A stretch of 64,000 nt of DNA from Isoetes taiwanensis (GCA_021234155.1 JAJEKV010000019.1:19343359-19407358); one strand, 5' to 3'; shown: positions 47,176 to 57,983, counted from the stretch's first letter. The notes: generated by a model from the letters alone, not told the origin. Made by a program: numbers and translations.

Positions 47176-47529
47176 CTATTCAAGGCAGTTTTCACAAGTT
47201 ACAGATGGGATTCGGACCTCGCAAAGACACCACCTTCCATGATGTTTGACATGGATGAGCTCTACATGTGCTCTCTGCCGGAAAGGAGCTTGCTCAGCCC
47301 ATGCAATCAACTCGGCCTCCACAAAAACTTCCTCCATTGACATGTAGCCAAGAATAACTCTTTGGCTCACACTTGCATGGAAGCTCATGTGCTGGAGCTC
47401 CACAATCTCGGCCGATTCGACGGTCAGGCTGCTTGAAGCCGAACTAGCTGCCACGGCCATAGCAGAATCCTCACTAGAAGAAGAGTAAACAGGGAAATGG
47501 CGCCGGACTAGAACCTTGCGCCTTGCCAT
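47176..47529 (-). CDS. Third Harbinger frame, copy C, open (117 aa)
   Basis: An uninterrupted frame from ATG 47529 to TAG 47176. It starts with a basic MARRKVLVRRHF, then SSSSEDSAMAVAASSASSS (residues 16-34), VESAEIVELQHMSFH, VILGYMSMEEVFVEAELIAW and a C-terminal HHGRWCLCEVRIPSVTCENC. The last part has three Cys and two His and could bind metal; that is only a guess. The equivalent in A has one stop and one frameshift; B has only the N-terminal half. It lies downstream of the Myb-like gene on the same strand. I do not recognise it as a known Harbinger gene. Confidence 0.5.
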   Translation of the reverse strand: MARRKVLVRRHFPVYSSSSEDSAMAVAASSASSSLTVESAEIVELQHMSFHASVSQRVILGYMSMEEVFVEAELIAWAEQAPFRQRAHVELIHVKHHGRWCLCEVRIPSVTCENCLE

Positions 47530-47829
47530 CTTCGAGCAGCTTACAATAAATTGGAGTGCGCAGGAATCGAGACATGCATTATGGAATTTTAAGGGACATC
47601 GTACGAAACCTTTATGAAATTATACTATTTATGTAGTCAGGATTAGGAATATTATATCATACTAGACTAGATTTAAATTCGATATTAGATCCCCATAACA
47701 CATGAAAGTTAAGTTCCAATCATTTACAAACTTGAAACTGAAGTTGAACAGAACATATTGTTCTAACTATCTTGCAGAAGCTAAAAAAAATAACAGAAAG
47801 AAAAAAAAAATTGAAAACGACAGTACAGG

Positions 47830-49254
47830 ACAAAAATAAGAAGAATAGCTCTGCCATTGATTGAGCAATCTTCAAAGTATTAGCTGATCTCAAGGACTCC
47901 AACACCCTGATCAATTCATGTTTTTTAACAGATTCTTCCTTCATGAAATCAAGCTTCCTTTTTTCATTCTCTCCAAAGCTATTTGCCATGTTCGATAACC
48001 CAGCTGCAATTACTTCATCAATGTGAACCTGAGATCTCTTTTTTGTTGTTGGCTTACCACTAACCCCAGGCTGATTGCATGCAGCAGACCGGGGACTGGT
48101 GTCAGAAGGATTGAAAGTACTTGGAGTATCTTTGCTGGAATTTTTCTCCTGAGCACTTGAATTATCTTTGCCACCATTTCCTTCATGCCGATCTCAGATG
48201 CTCTGAGATAGCAATTCACCAACTGCTGGCTTCGCCAATGGTGGCATGTCTTGCGTCCTACATTCTGCAAGTCTCCACCATCAGGGAGTCCCTCACAGCA
48301 CAGGGAATTTGAGCACCCAAATAGGGCCTCTCAACGCCTACTACAAGGGTTTTTCCTCCCACACGGGGGGTTTTTTCATCCCAGTGGTAGAGACACATTG
48401 TACAGGGTTTCTGTGGTTTTATTTTGTGTTTGGAAACTTTCCACTATATTGTAAAACTGTCTCATAGGCCAGTTGACCTCCGTGGACGTTAAAATATACT
48501 TCCTTCCTTCCTTCCTTCATTTGCAACAGGGCTGACAGGGTTATCATCTGCAATGTTTATGAATTCTTCTTCCACAAAAGATGCATTTGTTCCAATTGTC
48601 TCATAGAAGGCATCAGACATGAATGTGTTTGAGAACATACCAGCATCCTCAAATGCCTCGGCCCCAAAGTCCCCATCATCCCCTGCACTTGGAATGTCCC
48701 TTTCATTTGTCACACCATGTTTTAGAGCAGAGGTGGCTCAGAGAATGTTCTTTCGGATGCTTCTTTCTCATTCCTGAATTCTATTTGTAATTTATCCCAC
48801 TTGTTTCTTAAATGTCTCAAGTCTTCAAGGCCATGAACTGTGGGTTGCAATTTCACCATAATCTCTCTCCATTGGCTTGAAGAAAGATTATTATGCACCT
48901 TGTACTCCTTCATCAAAGCAAACATGGTGGAGATTGCATTGTCCGACCAATCTACAGGAGTTTTCCTTTTCTTGGCCCGGTTAAGAGCAACAGAATTGCT
49001 TTCATGCACAACCAAGGCTAAATCATTGGAGAGGGGTTCAGATTCAACCTCAGGTAATCCATCTTCTAGCTGATCCCTCTTCCTTCCCCTTAGATTGCAA
49101 TTGGAAGCCCTTGCAGGCTCGGAATTTATCTCAATGGCCACATATTGGGAAACTGATCCAATCATCCTCTTAGTTCTTCTTGGAGCCAATTTCTCGGTCC
49201 TAGGGGGAACAAAAGGCTTCTTAGCATTCGGCAAAGACGATCTGATTGCCTTCA
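47830..49254 (-). pseudogene. Harbinger Myb/SANT-like protein, copy C
   Basis: The longest intact N-terminal part of the three copies is open from 49435 to 48722; the likely start is MKAIRSSLPNAKK at 49254. It has a basic linker (RGRKRDQLEDG), a possible nuclear signal (NRAKKRKT) and the Myb-like domain NAISTMFALMKEYKVHNN, QWREIMVKLQPTVHGLEDL and LRNKWDKLQIEF (about 48940-48770). A short deletion at 48722 then breaks the frame. The acidic part is at 48713-48530, then the 325-bp insertion, then the charged C-terminus (48030-47850), whose last residues are lost. Confidence 0.8.
48187..48511 (+). mobile_element. 325-bp retroposon-like or solo-LTR-like insertion
   Basis: The flanks TTCCTTCAT (48178-48186 and 48512-48520) form a 9-bp target duplication, and copy A at 5817-5830 lacks the insert. 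It starts GCCGATCTCAGATGCTCTGAG-like and ends AAAATATAC plus TTCC units. Inside is AAGGGTTTTTCC and GGGGGGTTTTTTC, the recurrent stem-loop. A SINE with a TTCC tail or a decayed short LTR are both possible. No clear tRNA-like boxes were seen. Confidence 0.65.
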
Positions 49255-49664
49255 TCTTGAGACAATTTGTGCCTGATTTATCAAGCAAGCAGTTGCTAAG
49301 AATGTAGCTATTAACAAAACATGTCACAAATTGATCTAAAGAAATGCAAGAAATGCTTACCGGATTCACAATTGGCGCTGAGTGCGATGCTAGGAGGGAA
49401 GAATTTTCGAGCTTCAATTCTTGGAGCCCGCCCACCTTGAACAGAGGCCGGAATTAAGGTCGAAAATTCTCCAAAAATTGGCTCCATAAATTTTTCGGGA
49501 CGTTATCCTTAACAGACATTTTATTAATGGAAACCCCCCAACAATAGTTAGGGGCGAATTGCGAGAGCCCACTAAGTGGACTCTCGCATCTCTCTCATAA
49601 TCTCTCCTCCTATTTTGTCTCTCAAATCATCTCTCATGATCTCTCGGCTCACATGTGGCCGAGG

Positions 49665-49688
49665 CCTCTCTCTCTCTCTCTCTCTCTC
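49665..49688 (+). repeat. (CT)n after Harbinger C
   Basis: CT dinucleotides join the right terminus of Harbinger C to LINE coding sequence. Confidence 0.8.
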
Positions 49689-49692
49689 ACAC

Positions 49693-50365
49693 AGGGCCTT
49701 GAAATCCAGTAACGGGAAGGGGATTTGGTATGATACTGCAAAATGGTTGGCCAGATGGGGCATTGAACTGGATGAAATATTATCAGTCAATTTGAATTTA
49801 AGGCAATGGCTTTCTAGCCGGATACACAGGAAGCTATGGATGCAGCCTAAGACTAAGATGATATTACATAAACAAAATATAAATCCGGACTTGGATGCAG
49901 CAAAACATTTGCAAGCAAATATTTCAATGCAGAAAAGACACACTATTAGCAGGATCCGTCTTAGCTCACATCACTTGGGGGTGGAAACAGGCAGATGGGG
50001 GCATATCATACCGAGAGATCAAAGGTATTGTAAAGTCTGTAACACAAATCAGGTTGAGGACGAGGAACATACATTACTTCGATGTGTGGCATATGAAGCA
50101 TTAAGAGTTAAATATGGGATAGACCATATAGATCTCCCGACTCTCTTCTTAGGTGATAGTGACATGCTGGGGAGTTATTTGATTGAACTATTGCGACATA
50201 GAGATATATGTTTAGAATCACGACAAAATATTGATGAGGATGATTCAGCTAATTGGAGTGAGAGTGATGAGCTAGATGAGGACATGGAAACTCATCTATT
50301 GTTTTATGAAGATATTTAAACTGATTGTCTAATAGGCCTTTGAGGCCTCCTAATGGACATAATAA
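49693..50365 (+). pseudogene. LINE ORF2 C-terminus and 3' UTR
   Basis: Open from 49693 to the stop at 50318. It contains MQKRHTISRIRLSSHHLGVE and a zinc motif C-X2-C-X9-H-X4-C (CKVCNTNQVEDEEHTLLRC, about 50034-50090), typical of the C-terminus of plant L1-like ORF2, then an acidic end (DEDDSANWSESDELDEDME). The 3' UTR has AGGCCTTTGAGGCCT and CATAATAAACT, and ends in (CT)n at 50366. It is the same class as the LINE ends at 1-264 and 276-2062 but with a different tail. RT is missing on the left, where Harbinger C ends. Confidence 0.8.
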
Positions 50366-50387
50366 ACTCTCTCTCTCTCTCTGGGCT

Positions 50388-51900
50388 ATGGCAGAAGACC
50401 AAGGCAGTGAACGGAAGTCCAACACAAAACAAGAGGGGGCCATCTCTGCTGCAAACGCCAGGGCGATTAGATATGGGGCAACTAAAAAGAATGGAGAAAA
50501 GGCAGGAAAGGGATGCGTTGATGTAGACATGGCCGACAAATTTCTGATGTGGATGCATCAGCCCATTTCCGATTCAAGTTCCTCTGCAAACTCTGATACA
50601 AATTTCGTTGGTGCAAGTATAGGGGTTTTTGGTGCAAAAAACAGAGCAAGACACAGGAACAGCCACGATCGGGTGTGACGCCGCTGCTAATGTCAAGGTC
50701 CAGCTCCAGCTTGAGCTTCAGCAGCAGCAACAGCTCCATCACCAAAATCAGGCAGTGTGGGACAAACTCTAAAAACCTAACAATTATATTTCCTGGATAA
50801 TTTAAGCTAGGCGGAAGGAATCTATAAAAATCTAGGTTTCATCTAGAAAAATATGAAGAAGCCCATATAGATTCTGACCGTAAAACTTCCTGAATTTTTT
50901 TCCCCTGTCGAAAATTCTCGATTTCAACCGGTAGGATGCTAGTATTCCTAGGAATTCGGTACACAATGAAATCATGTGCAGCAGCCCCAGATTCATCAGC
51001 TCTAGCAAAATCAGAACTAACAGCACCATTTCAGCCCACATCTGGTCCATAATTCGCAGCAACAACAGATTCATCAGCAAACTCCAAACAAGGGCACGGT
51101 CACGGCTGGGGTTGCTACTGCTGTTACAATTGGGCAGAAGCCTCTGGATTTGTGGCAGCAACCAATGCAACATATAACAGAAGGAGGGCTACCTCTGTAT
51201 TCAAATTTGTGGCAACAATCTTCAATGCAATAGGTACGAAATGCTGAAAGTCTGATACAAATAATAGGAACTTCTGTCAGAGATATGCTTTCAGATTTTA
51301 GAAAAATCTTCATGCAAGAAGTCCAGGGGTGATGAATGATATCAGAAAGATGCTGTCTGAAAGCTTTAAGACAGATTCAGAGAAGATTAATCTGAAATTA
51401 GAAGTGAAATTGAGAGTCTAAGGCAATAAATCAATGCACCTGATATGGAGAGCTCCATTGAAAATATTGCAGATATGAAGCAGCAACTTATAGACTATTT
51501 AGCTGAACAAGATAAGAAGAATAGGCTACTCAATCTGAGGTTAGTGGGCATTCCAAAAACAGCCAAAGAAAATGTTAAAGAAAATGTTGACAAAATTCTC
51601 AAGAGAGCCATGGAAATTAATAAAACAGGCATTGTTGATGCTTTCAGGGTGAAGAAAAGGACCGAGAGACCACGGCATGTGGTGATCAAATTTCAAAACA
51701 GGGAAAGCAAGATGAATATTTTGAGAAAGCGTGCACTTTTGAAGAATGAGCAAATATGGATTAATGAAGATCTTACTAAAGAACAATATGAACAACATAA
51801 ACTGGACATGCAGAAAATAAAGGCAGCAAGGCAAGAAGGCAAGAAAGCTTACTGGAAATATGGCAAGATGGTGATAGAAGAGGCATCTTCTTCGGCATAG
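50388..51900 (+). pseudogene. LINE ORF1 protein (RNA-binding, L1-like)
   Basis: The start is ATG 50388 (MAEDQGSERKSNTKQEG), open to 50678. A Gln-rich low-complexity part follows in changing frames (50695-51240). The C-terminal part is open at 51445-51900: a coiled-coil run (QQLIDYLAEQDKKN), an RRM-like block (LLNLRLVGIPKTAKENVKEN, then RPRHVVIKFQNRESKMNILR) and KNEQIWINEDLTKEQYEQ. This matches the trimerising, RRM-containing ORF1p of L1-type elements, which coats element RNA. The middle stops and frame changes make the copy defective. Confidence 0.75.
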
Positions 51901-51919
51901 GGGTACGAGACCATCAGGA

Positions 51920-53012
51920 TCAGAGCGTGGAACATTACTAAATTAAACATTGAAAAGGTTAGTACAATGAGTGATGTTCTCGAATCTCTTGATTTAATAT
52001 TTTTTCTTGAAACTTGGGAACACGAAGAATGCGGGTTACCAGATATTCCCGATTTTCATATTGTCCATTCGCTTTGGCATCATAAAGGATGGAGACTTAG
52101 AGGATATGGAGGTGTGGCTTGTTAGGTTCATACGAAATTTAAAAATCTTGTTTCTTTAATAGTAAAGAATGATTCTAAGCAGTATTTTTGGGTAGGGATA
52201 CCAGGAGGCAAGGTAAGATATTTATCGCAGGGTGCTATTTCCCACCTAGAGAATTACCAGTTTATGATATTGAGAACTTGGATAAAGATGACCCTTTCTT
52301 TCAGCTTGAACAGGATGCAACTGAATTGATGAATGCTGGCAGTGTTCTGTTGATTGGCGATTTTAATGGCCGCATAGCAAAAAGGCAAGCAACTGTATTA
52401 AGTCCAGATGGGGATCCTTTGTGGATGGAAATGATGGACGAGGAAGCTTTAAGTATGCATGGTTGGAACCGAACTTCACATGATACTTACCGATGGGTGA
52501 CGCCCCAAGGAAACCATCTACTTTACATGTGCAGCGGTCTTAACCTGACAATATTTAATGGTATTTCTAAATTTCCTGGCACGGAAAAATGTACATGTAG
52601 GGGGGCAAGTGTAGTGGATTTTGTTATTGTCAGTGCTCATTTTATTGATCAGGTTGCAGCAATGGTTGTTGGAGACATGCGTACTAAATCGGATCATGTA
52701 CCACTCTTTATTGAGGTTTACGTAAGCAAAATTTCCCAGGAGAAAAAGCATCCCCCTCTTCGGTATAAGAAGATTAGATTGACATACAGGAAGGTTGAAA
52801 TTTATAAGTCCCAATGTGAGAAGTTGATCTTGGAAACAGTTTGGCTATGTGATGCAGAAGGGATAAGCGGGCTAATTTCAAGGCTACTTATTAATGTTGC
52901 TGAAAATTGTTTTAGTTCTAAGAGGAGGATGAAGGGCTTATTGTGCAATGGCTGGTTTGATGCAGAATGTAAAGAAAAAAGACGGCTTCCCAAAATGATA
53001 AGAAGCGAATAG
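51920..53012 (+). pseudogene. LINE APE-type endonuclease (ORF2 N-terminus)
   Basis: The first part reads RAWNITKLN and LIFFLETWEHEECG (about 51925-52030, catalytic Glu in LETW). A stop is at about 52123 (after YGGVAC) and a frame change at about 52195. The second part (52188-53012) has GKIFIAGCYFPP, LIGDFNGRIAKRQ (about 52353-52390), SVVDFVIVSAHF (52610-52645) and the C-terminal SDHVPLF (52690-52712). These are the APE catalytic blocks. The enzyme nicks target DNA to prime reverse transcription. Confidence 0.85.
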
Positions 53013-53584
53013 AATATGATTTTATCATCCACGGAGACCAACTGGCCTATGGGACCCAAGTACAAAGAGAGAGCAAAGCAGCGATATTACTGTGATTAAA
53101 CCCCCCCACCAAGGGTTTTTGGGAAAAACCTTAGTAGCAATAAGGATGCCGACATACTACACGCTTATATACATAATCACAAGTACAAACAGGTTAATGC
53201 CTGGTGGGGGCATAAATCGAGTCCGCCAGATCCATTACCTCCTGAGGTATCGCCCCAACAAGCCTACAGAGGTCAGGCTCAAGAGCTCATGCGTGGCCCG
53301 ATAAGCACAACTAACCGAGCATACCGAGCCCGGATATGCTCAGACGGACGGACAGCCCGGAGGGCGGACTTTCATCCTCAATGGCTCGCTGACAAGATCG
53401 ATGCACTCGCCCTCACGCTGCCCCGAATCAATGCGGAGGTGGTGTGCACTGCGTATGTAATGGAAGCAATCACCCCGCTTTTCATGGGTAGATGGGTGCG
53501 CAGTAGTGGTGTGGGCCCCCCGCGAGCATGGGATTAACCCGCCGCCGATAATTTGCCACCTTGACATGTGATAGGCCTCAGATC

Positions 53585-55170
53585 CTAAAGCTTGGCCATG
53601 AAGCAAGCATCCGGCATCGCTTCAAGGCAGCTGCCTTCGGTGTATGCACCGGGTCCACATCTCAGATGCCCGCACATTCCATCACGAGAACCACCGGGCT
53701 TGCCTCTGCTTTCCAGCCAGGCTTTGAGTCGCCAAGGGCCCATCGCCACCGCCAAAGCAAGGTTGGGCAGCCGGGCTTCATCCATAGCCACCACCTTCTC
53801 GAAGTAAATAATGTGACGCTCCAAAAGCAGACCCTCCTCAGAATGGAAGGAAGCCCGCCTCCGGAGCAAGATCCGATATGGGACCATGGATTTCACCCCA
53901 GCAGCCCGCCAAGCTGTGCCTTCAGACTGCCTAGATCGCTCCAAGTGGTGAGGGATATCATCGCCCCCACCACGCTTCCCCATAGAGGAGGACCGGTTCA
54001 ACCAAGGCCCCGAACAAGTGTGCCTGGTGACCCCATGCATACAGCTCGCCAGGATTGTTGTTTTGCATTGCATACGTGGCTTTCAAACCGCAGTTGACTC
54101 AGTAACCGATGGATGCATCCCAAAAGTGTGGTAGTAGAAAATTCAATGCCCAAATACTTATAAGATCGAGCCACCTCCACTACCTGCCCCTCGGTAAGTG
54201 AATGAGGGAAGGCGTGGTGCCGAGATGATGGGACCAAGAAGCTCCCCTCGCCTTGGCCAAGTCAACTCTCATGCCGCTGAATTGGCGTAAAGTGTCCAAA
54301 GCATCCGTGGCGCTGCATGTCCTCGGGTATATGCGAAGCGTGTCAACATCATCCGAGATATATGAGTTGCCGGATTATGTGGTGCATCAACGAGCGCCTT
54401 CCTCCCCCCCTCCCCGGCTCAGCCTAGCCATTCTTCTAGCTGGTCAATGTACAAGCCAAGAGCTGCTGGGGATAGAGGGCACCGGGCGCACCCCAATGCT
54501 ACTAACAATGGCTCCCCGACAAGCAGGAGACTAATCGAGCAAGCCTCGTGATAGTCTCAGATATAGCATTCGCAGGTCGACGGGGTCCCCTACCAGATCA
54601 ACTGGGTCTCCACAACTTATCCCGAGGCATCAGGTCAAAAGCCTTTGGCGAAATCCACAAAGCAACATTACGTGTGCTCGGGCGCTGATTCCTTTATCCT
54701 CTATGAGTGTTCGCAGAGTGAAGATATGGTCAATAGTAGAATGCCGGGCGAAGCCCGCCTGCGGAGAGCCCGTGATTCTCCATCCTCCGCCTAAAGTGTC
54801 GGCCGCCAAGAATCCCGCAAGCAACTTGGCAAAGACGTAAACCCACCATAATGGTACGAGATAGTTATCGGGCCGTGGGGGTCCCCCGCTTTGTATATGG
54901 GCACAACTCTACCGGGGTAGTCTAGTGGGGGAGCCTTTCTTGCAATGCCCTCTGAAGAGGCCGTGGAGAACTGCACCATTGGGGGCCCGCCCACTTGAGA
55001 AGCTCGGGTCAAGATACCATCCAAATCAGCCGCCTTCCCCGCTAGAAGGCGCAGGTGTGCCCATTATGACATCCCTTCAAGAATGACCGCTAGGCCCTCG
55101 TCTCATGAGGTACCGCTGTCTCGCTTCCCATTGGGTCATACAACCACCAGTAGTATCTCACCCATTCAGG
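53585..55170 (-). pseudogene. LINE reverse transcriptase region, minus strand
   Basis: RT blocks in protein order: RVVPIYKAGD (about 54920-54890), SPQAGFARHSTIDHIFTLRT (54760-54700), ARSYKYLGIEFSTTT (54175-54130), then a short match to LLYGEAWWG (about 53990-53965). The YADD block is not visible; the stretch 54530-54250 is badly broken. CpG-rich sequence here contrasts with the AT-rich LINE to the left. Confidence 0.75.
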
Positions 55171-55180
55171 GAATAAATTA

Positions 55181-55747
55181 CTAATCACGTATTTCTTATT
55201 AGCCATAATGACTTTAGCTAAACTTGCTCGATTTTAATCCCAAAACTTTCTGTGGTTTAGCTAAACTGTACAGATTTTTCCTCTCATACTTTCTAGCGTT
55301 TAGCTAAACTAACCCAAACATCATCCCAACAATTTCTATGGTGCAGCAGACAACAGAAAATATTTAGCCAAATTATTATACTTTTTTTTCAATATATCCC
55401 ACTTATTTTAGTCATTTTCTTTGTGAAAACATTCTAAAACAATGTTAATTAGCAAAGTCTAGGACTCAAATTAATTCATAATGCTAGAAACTAAACTACT
55501 AATCATATATTTCATAATGTTAGCTAAACTAGCCCGAAATTCATTCTAAAAGTTTCTATGGTTTAGCTAAACAATACAAAATTTCACTCTCTTACTTTCT
55601 AGCATTTGGCTAAAGAGCTCCAGGGTTGGCACAGTCCCGAAAAAAGTTAAGCTAAAAATATAATTTTTTTCCCAATTTTTTCCATTACTTTAGCCAATGT
55701 TTTTTGAAAATGTGCTAAAAAATCGCCAAATAGCTAAGTTTAGCCCT
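55181..55747. mobile_element. 567-bp AT-rich insertion with TTTAGCTAAA palindromes
   Basis: TAAATTA flanks both sides (55174-55180 and 55748-55754), and the LINE reading resumes across it. About ten variants of the palindrome TTTAGCTAAA or TTAGCTAAAC occur, and the block around 55200-55340 resembles that around 55495-55620, so it is internally duplicated. No coding. A 7-8 base duplication fits an hAT-type MITE, but clear terminal inverted repeats were not found. Confidence 0.7.
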
Positions 55748-56010
55748 TAAATTATTCCATGCACCCATTGTTCTGGGGTAGTATTTCCTGTGGGCTGTGC
55801 AGGCTTACTCAAGACCTTTCTCCAGAAGGCCCTAGGGTGGCGGTCTAGTGGGCCAAACATCTGCTGCTGGTGCTCCGCAAGGTACCTGGCTTTCTTGGTC
55901 TTGAGGAAGGAGCGGTATTGACGGACGGCCTGCGGGCGAATGGTGGCGGAGCCCTCGTTTCAGCTCCCGACATTCGTCATCGAACCAGTGATTGCGGGGA
56001 AGGATTATGT

Positions 56011-57160
56011 TAGGCTGATGAAGTCTAAGAAGAGAACTTTCATGCGACGGCAGCAGGAAGAGCTAGTATAAAAAATGTGTGGAGAACCATATATGATTAT
56101 TCATGGAAAGTGGTGTTCTATTGATGAGACTGAATCAATAAATAGAATGACTCATAGGAAAACACAACAATGAATCCCAAATTAGTGAAATAAAAATCAA
56201 ATGCCTCAAAATTAACAATCACCGAGGTCAAATGAATGGGGTATGCAATAAGTAATCCCACACAGGCCTAGGAATTTGTAGAACACTGCCGAAGGTAAAA
56301 CTGCCCTGAGTCAAAAACTTATTATCGGGATAAAAAACTAAGCAAATCCCCTGCTTTATTCACATTTTGATGAATATAAAGTCCAGATCTGAAGCGTTTT
56401 GGCAAAGGAAAAAGACAGGAGAAGGAGATAGACGTCTCGTTAGCTTCAAGGCACCTCTTCTAGATGATTTCCAGATAAGCGATTTTCCCTAATTTATATG
56501 TAGATAATTGGAATCACGCTTTACATAAAAGCATACATCACATTACAGAATGTTTTGCTATGTAGGCTCTGCCACAACAACCAATACTCAAACCATTTCT
56601 AGATGTCAAATAACATTACTTTCTAGATGTCAAATAAGATTATCGTCAACATTTGACGTTCAAATACGAAATGCTTGTTAAAGCTTCAAGGTGGACATAC
56701 GATTGATCTGCTCCGTAGTCAATCAAGGCACGTTGGACTATCAGATAAGTTGTAAGGACTCCTGCCAAAAAACCAAACCTGATGAATAAAAATGGCTCAA
56801 ACACTTTACAGGCAAACAAACTGTGGTGGATAGCATAATAGCAGATTGTCAATGACAATGACAAACATCCGTATCCTATGACATGATACTATTTTTTCCA
56901 CACACACATATAAACATAACCTCATATGCCATTAATTTACCAAGTTTAGAAAAGTAAAAGATCTTGTGTTCATAAGAGCTGGGCTTGCATTAGCACTAAA
57001 CAAATCTTAGTATCGAAAAGAAACATATAAATGCATAATTCAATAGCATCTATCAGGAAAAATTAGATTATCATGCAACTCACACTGTTATTAGAGACTA
57101 GTAGAGAGAGAGAGAGAGAGATTTGGAGTCCTCAGCATATCTTTCAAAGCATTGCAAATT
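56011..57160. other. AT-rich stretch, no gene established
   Basis: Mostly non-coding. On the minus strand an exon-like stretch follows a TTTTTTGGCAG acceptor at about 56767 and reads VLTTYLIVQRALIDYGADQS, ending near 56646. I do not recognise it. A GA microsatellite is at about 57102-57120. Confidence 0.4.
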
Positions 57161-57164
57161 CTCT

Positions 57165-57830
57165 AGAATCTAGAGCCCTGGGAATAGGGTGAGGAAAGGA
57201 GGGAAAAAAGGAATAGAAAAAGGTATGGGAAAAGGGAAAGAAAAAGAGAAAAGGAAAAGGAAGGGGGAAGAGAAAGGAGAAAAAAGCACAGGAAAAAAGG
57301 AAAAGAGCAGAGAAAGGATGAAAAGAAGGCAAAGGAAAAGAGAGATGGAAAGGGAGGATGAAAAGGAAAAAGGATACACAAAAAAGGAGAGAGAGAAATG
57401 GGAAAACGGAGGGCATGGGACAAAGAGGAAGAGGGTGGGAAAGGGAAGAAAAGGGGCACATGAAAAAGACGGGAAAAATGAAACAAAAAAAGGGCATGAA
57501 AAAAAGGAAAAGGGAAAGAGAAAAAAAAAAAAAAAAAAGGGCGGAAAAGGAAAGGGTAAAAGGGCACTAAAAAATTAGGAAGAAAGAGGAAAGACTGAAA
57601 ACAAAAAGGGAAAAAGTCCATCAGAAAAAAAGAAAGCGAAAAAGGAAATGGAGAAAGGGAAAGGAATGGAAGGGGAGGAAGAAGGGGATTAAAAAAAAAA
57701 GAAAAAACAGGATAAGAAAAAAAGAAGACGTGTAAGGAAGATAGGAAAAAGGGAAAAGAAAAAAAGAAAGTGCGTAAGAGAATGATGAAAAAAGGGAACG
57801 CGGGATAGAGCAAAAGACAAAGGAAAAGGG
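57165..57830 (+). repeat. Polypurine tract, about 665 bp
   Basis: The plus strand is almost all A and G, in varied GGAAA and GAAAAGG words with no fixed unit, so it is not a simple microsatellite. Both strands show long open frames here (Lys/Glu/Arg on plus, Phe/Ser/Leu/Pro on minus), which follow from composition. Such tracts can form triplex structures. Confidence 0.9.
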
Positions 57831-57955
57831 CAGGGTGTCGAATACACAAAAACCTATTATAGCCCAGCAATGCTGAACTTGGTTTCTATTATATTAGATT
57901 TATGAAAAAGAGTCTGAGATGAACAGGTTTCCGTTCATACAGGTTCCCAACTTAT

Positions 57956-57983
57956 GCCCAGCAACGCTGGGCACCATTACTAG
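57956..57983 (+). terminator. Helitron 3' end, plus orientation
   Basis: Stem GCCCAGC / GCTGGGC with an AAC loop (57956-57972), then ACCATTA and CTAG (57980-57983), followed by T. This is a canonical Helitron 3' terminus. The 5' end is not fixed; TCTATTATATTAG at 57885 is a weak candidate for a very short element, but it is not preceded by A. Confidence 0.8.

Larger units (their letters stand above)
20829..49665 (+). mobile_element. PIF/Harbinger transposon, copy C (5'-truncated, interrupted)
   Basis: Element sequence is at 20829-20873 and 46183-49665. The left piece matches copy A from about 3652, downstream of the transposase frame, so the transposase gene is gone. The right piece keeps the intergenic region, the third frame, the Myb-like gene and the right terminus CATGTGGCCGAGGC (49652-49665). 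The two pieces are separated by the 25.3-kb copia composite. Confidence 0.8.
50366..53090 (+). mobile_element. 5' half of an L1-like LINE
   Basis: Starts straight after the CT tail of the preceding LINE and contains ORF1 and the endonuclease of ORF2, then stops before RT at about 53090, where a minus-strand LINE begins. The order ORF1 then endonuclease is L1-like. The head-to-tail contact with the previous LINE is notable. Confidence 0.75.
53091..56010 (-). mobile_element. LINE on the minus strand, interrupted
   Basis: Reading from 56010 leftwards: remains of the endonuclease-RT linker (WFDDECRELKRGLRHH, then YRSFLKTKKARYLAEHQQQM and HPRAFWRKVLSKPA), a 567-bp insertion (55181-55747), RT, the C-terminal region, and a 3' end at about 53093 with the recurrent stem-loop. 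It is a different LINE family from that at 50366-53090, judging from the motifs. All frames are broken. Confidence 0.75.

Noticed and set aside
57163-57870. Long open frames on both strands (up to 235 codons) in the polypurine tract
   Set aside because: The Lys/Glu/Arg and Phe/Ser/Leu/Pro composition follows directly from the purine bias, and no domain is visible.
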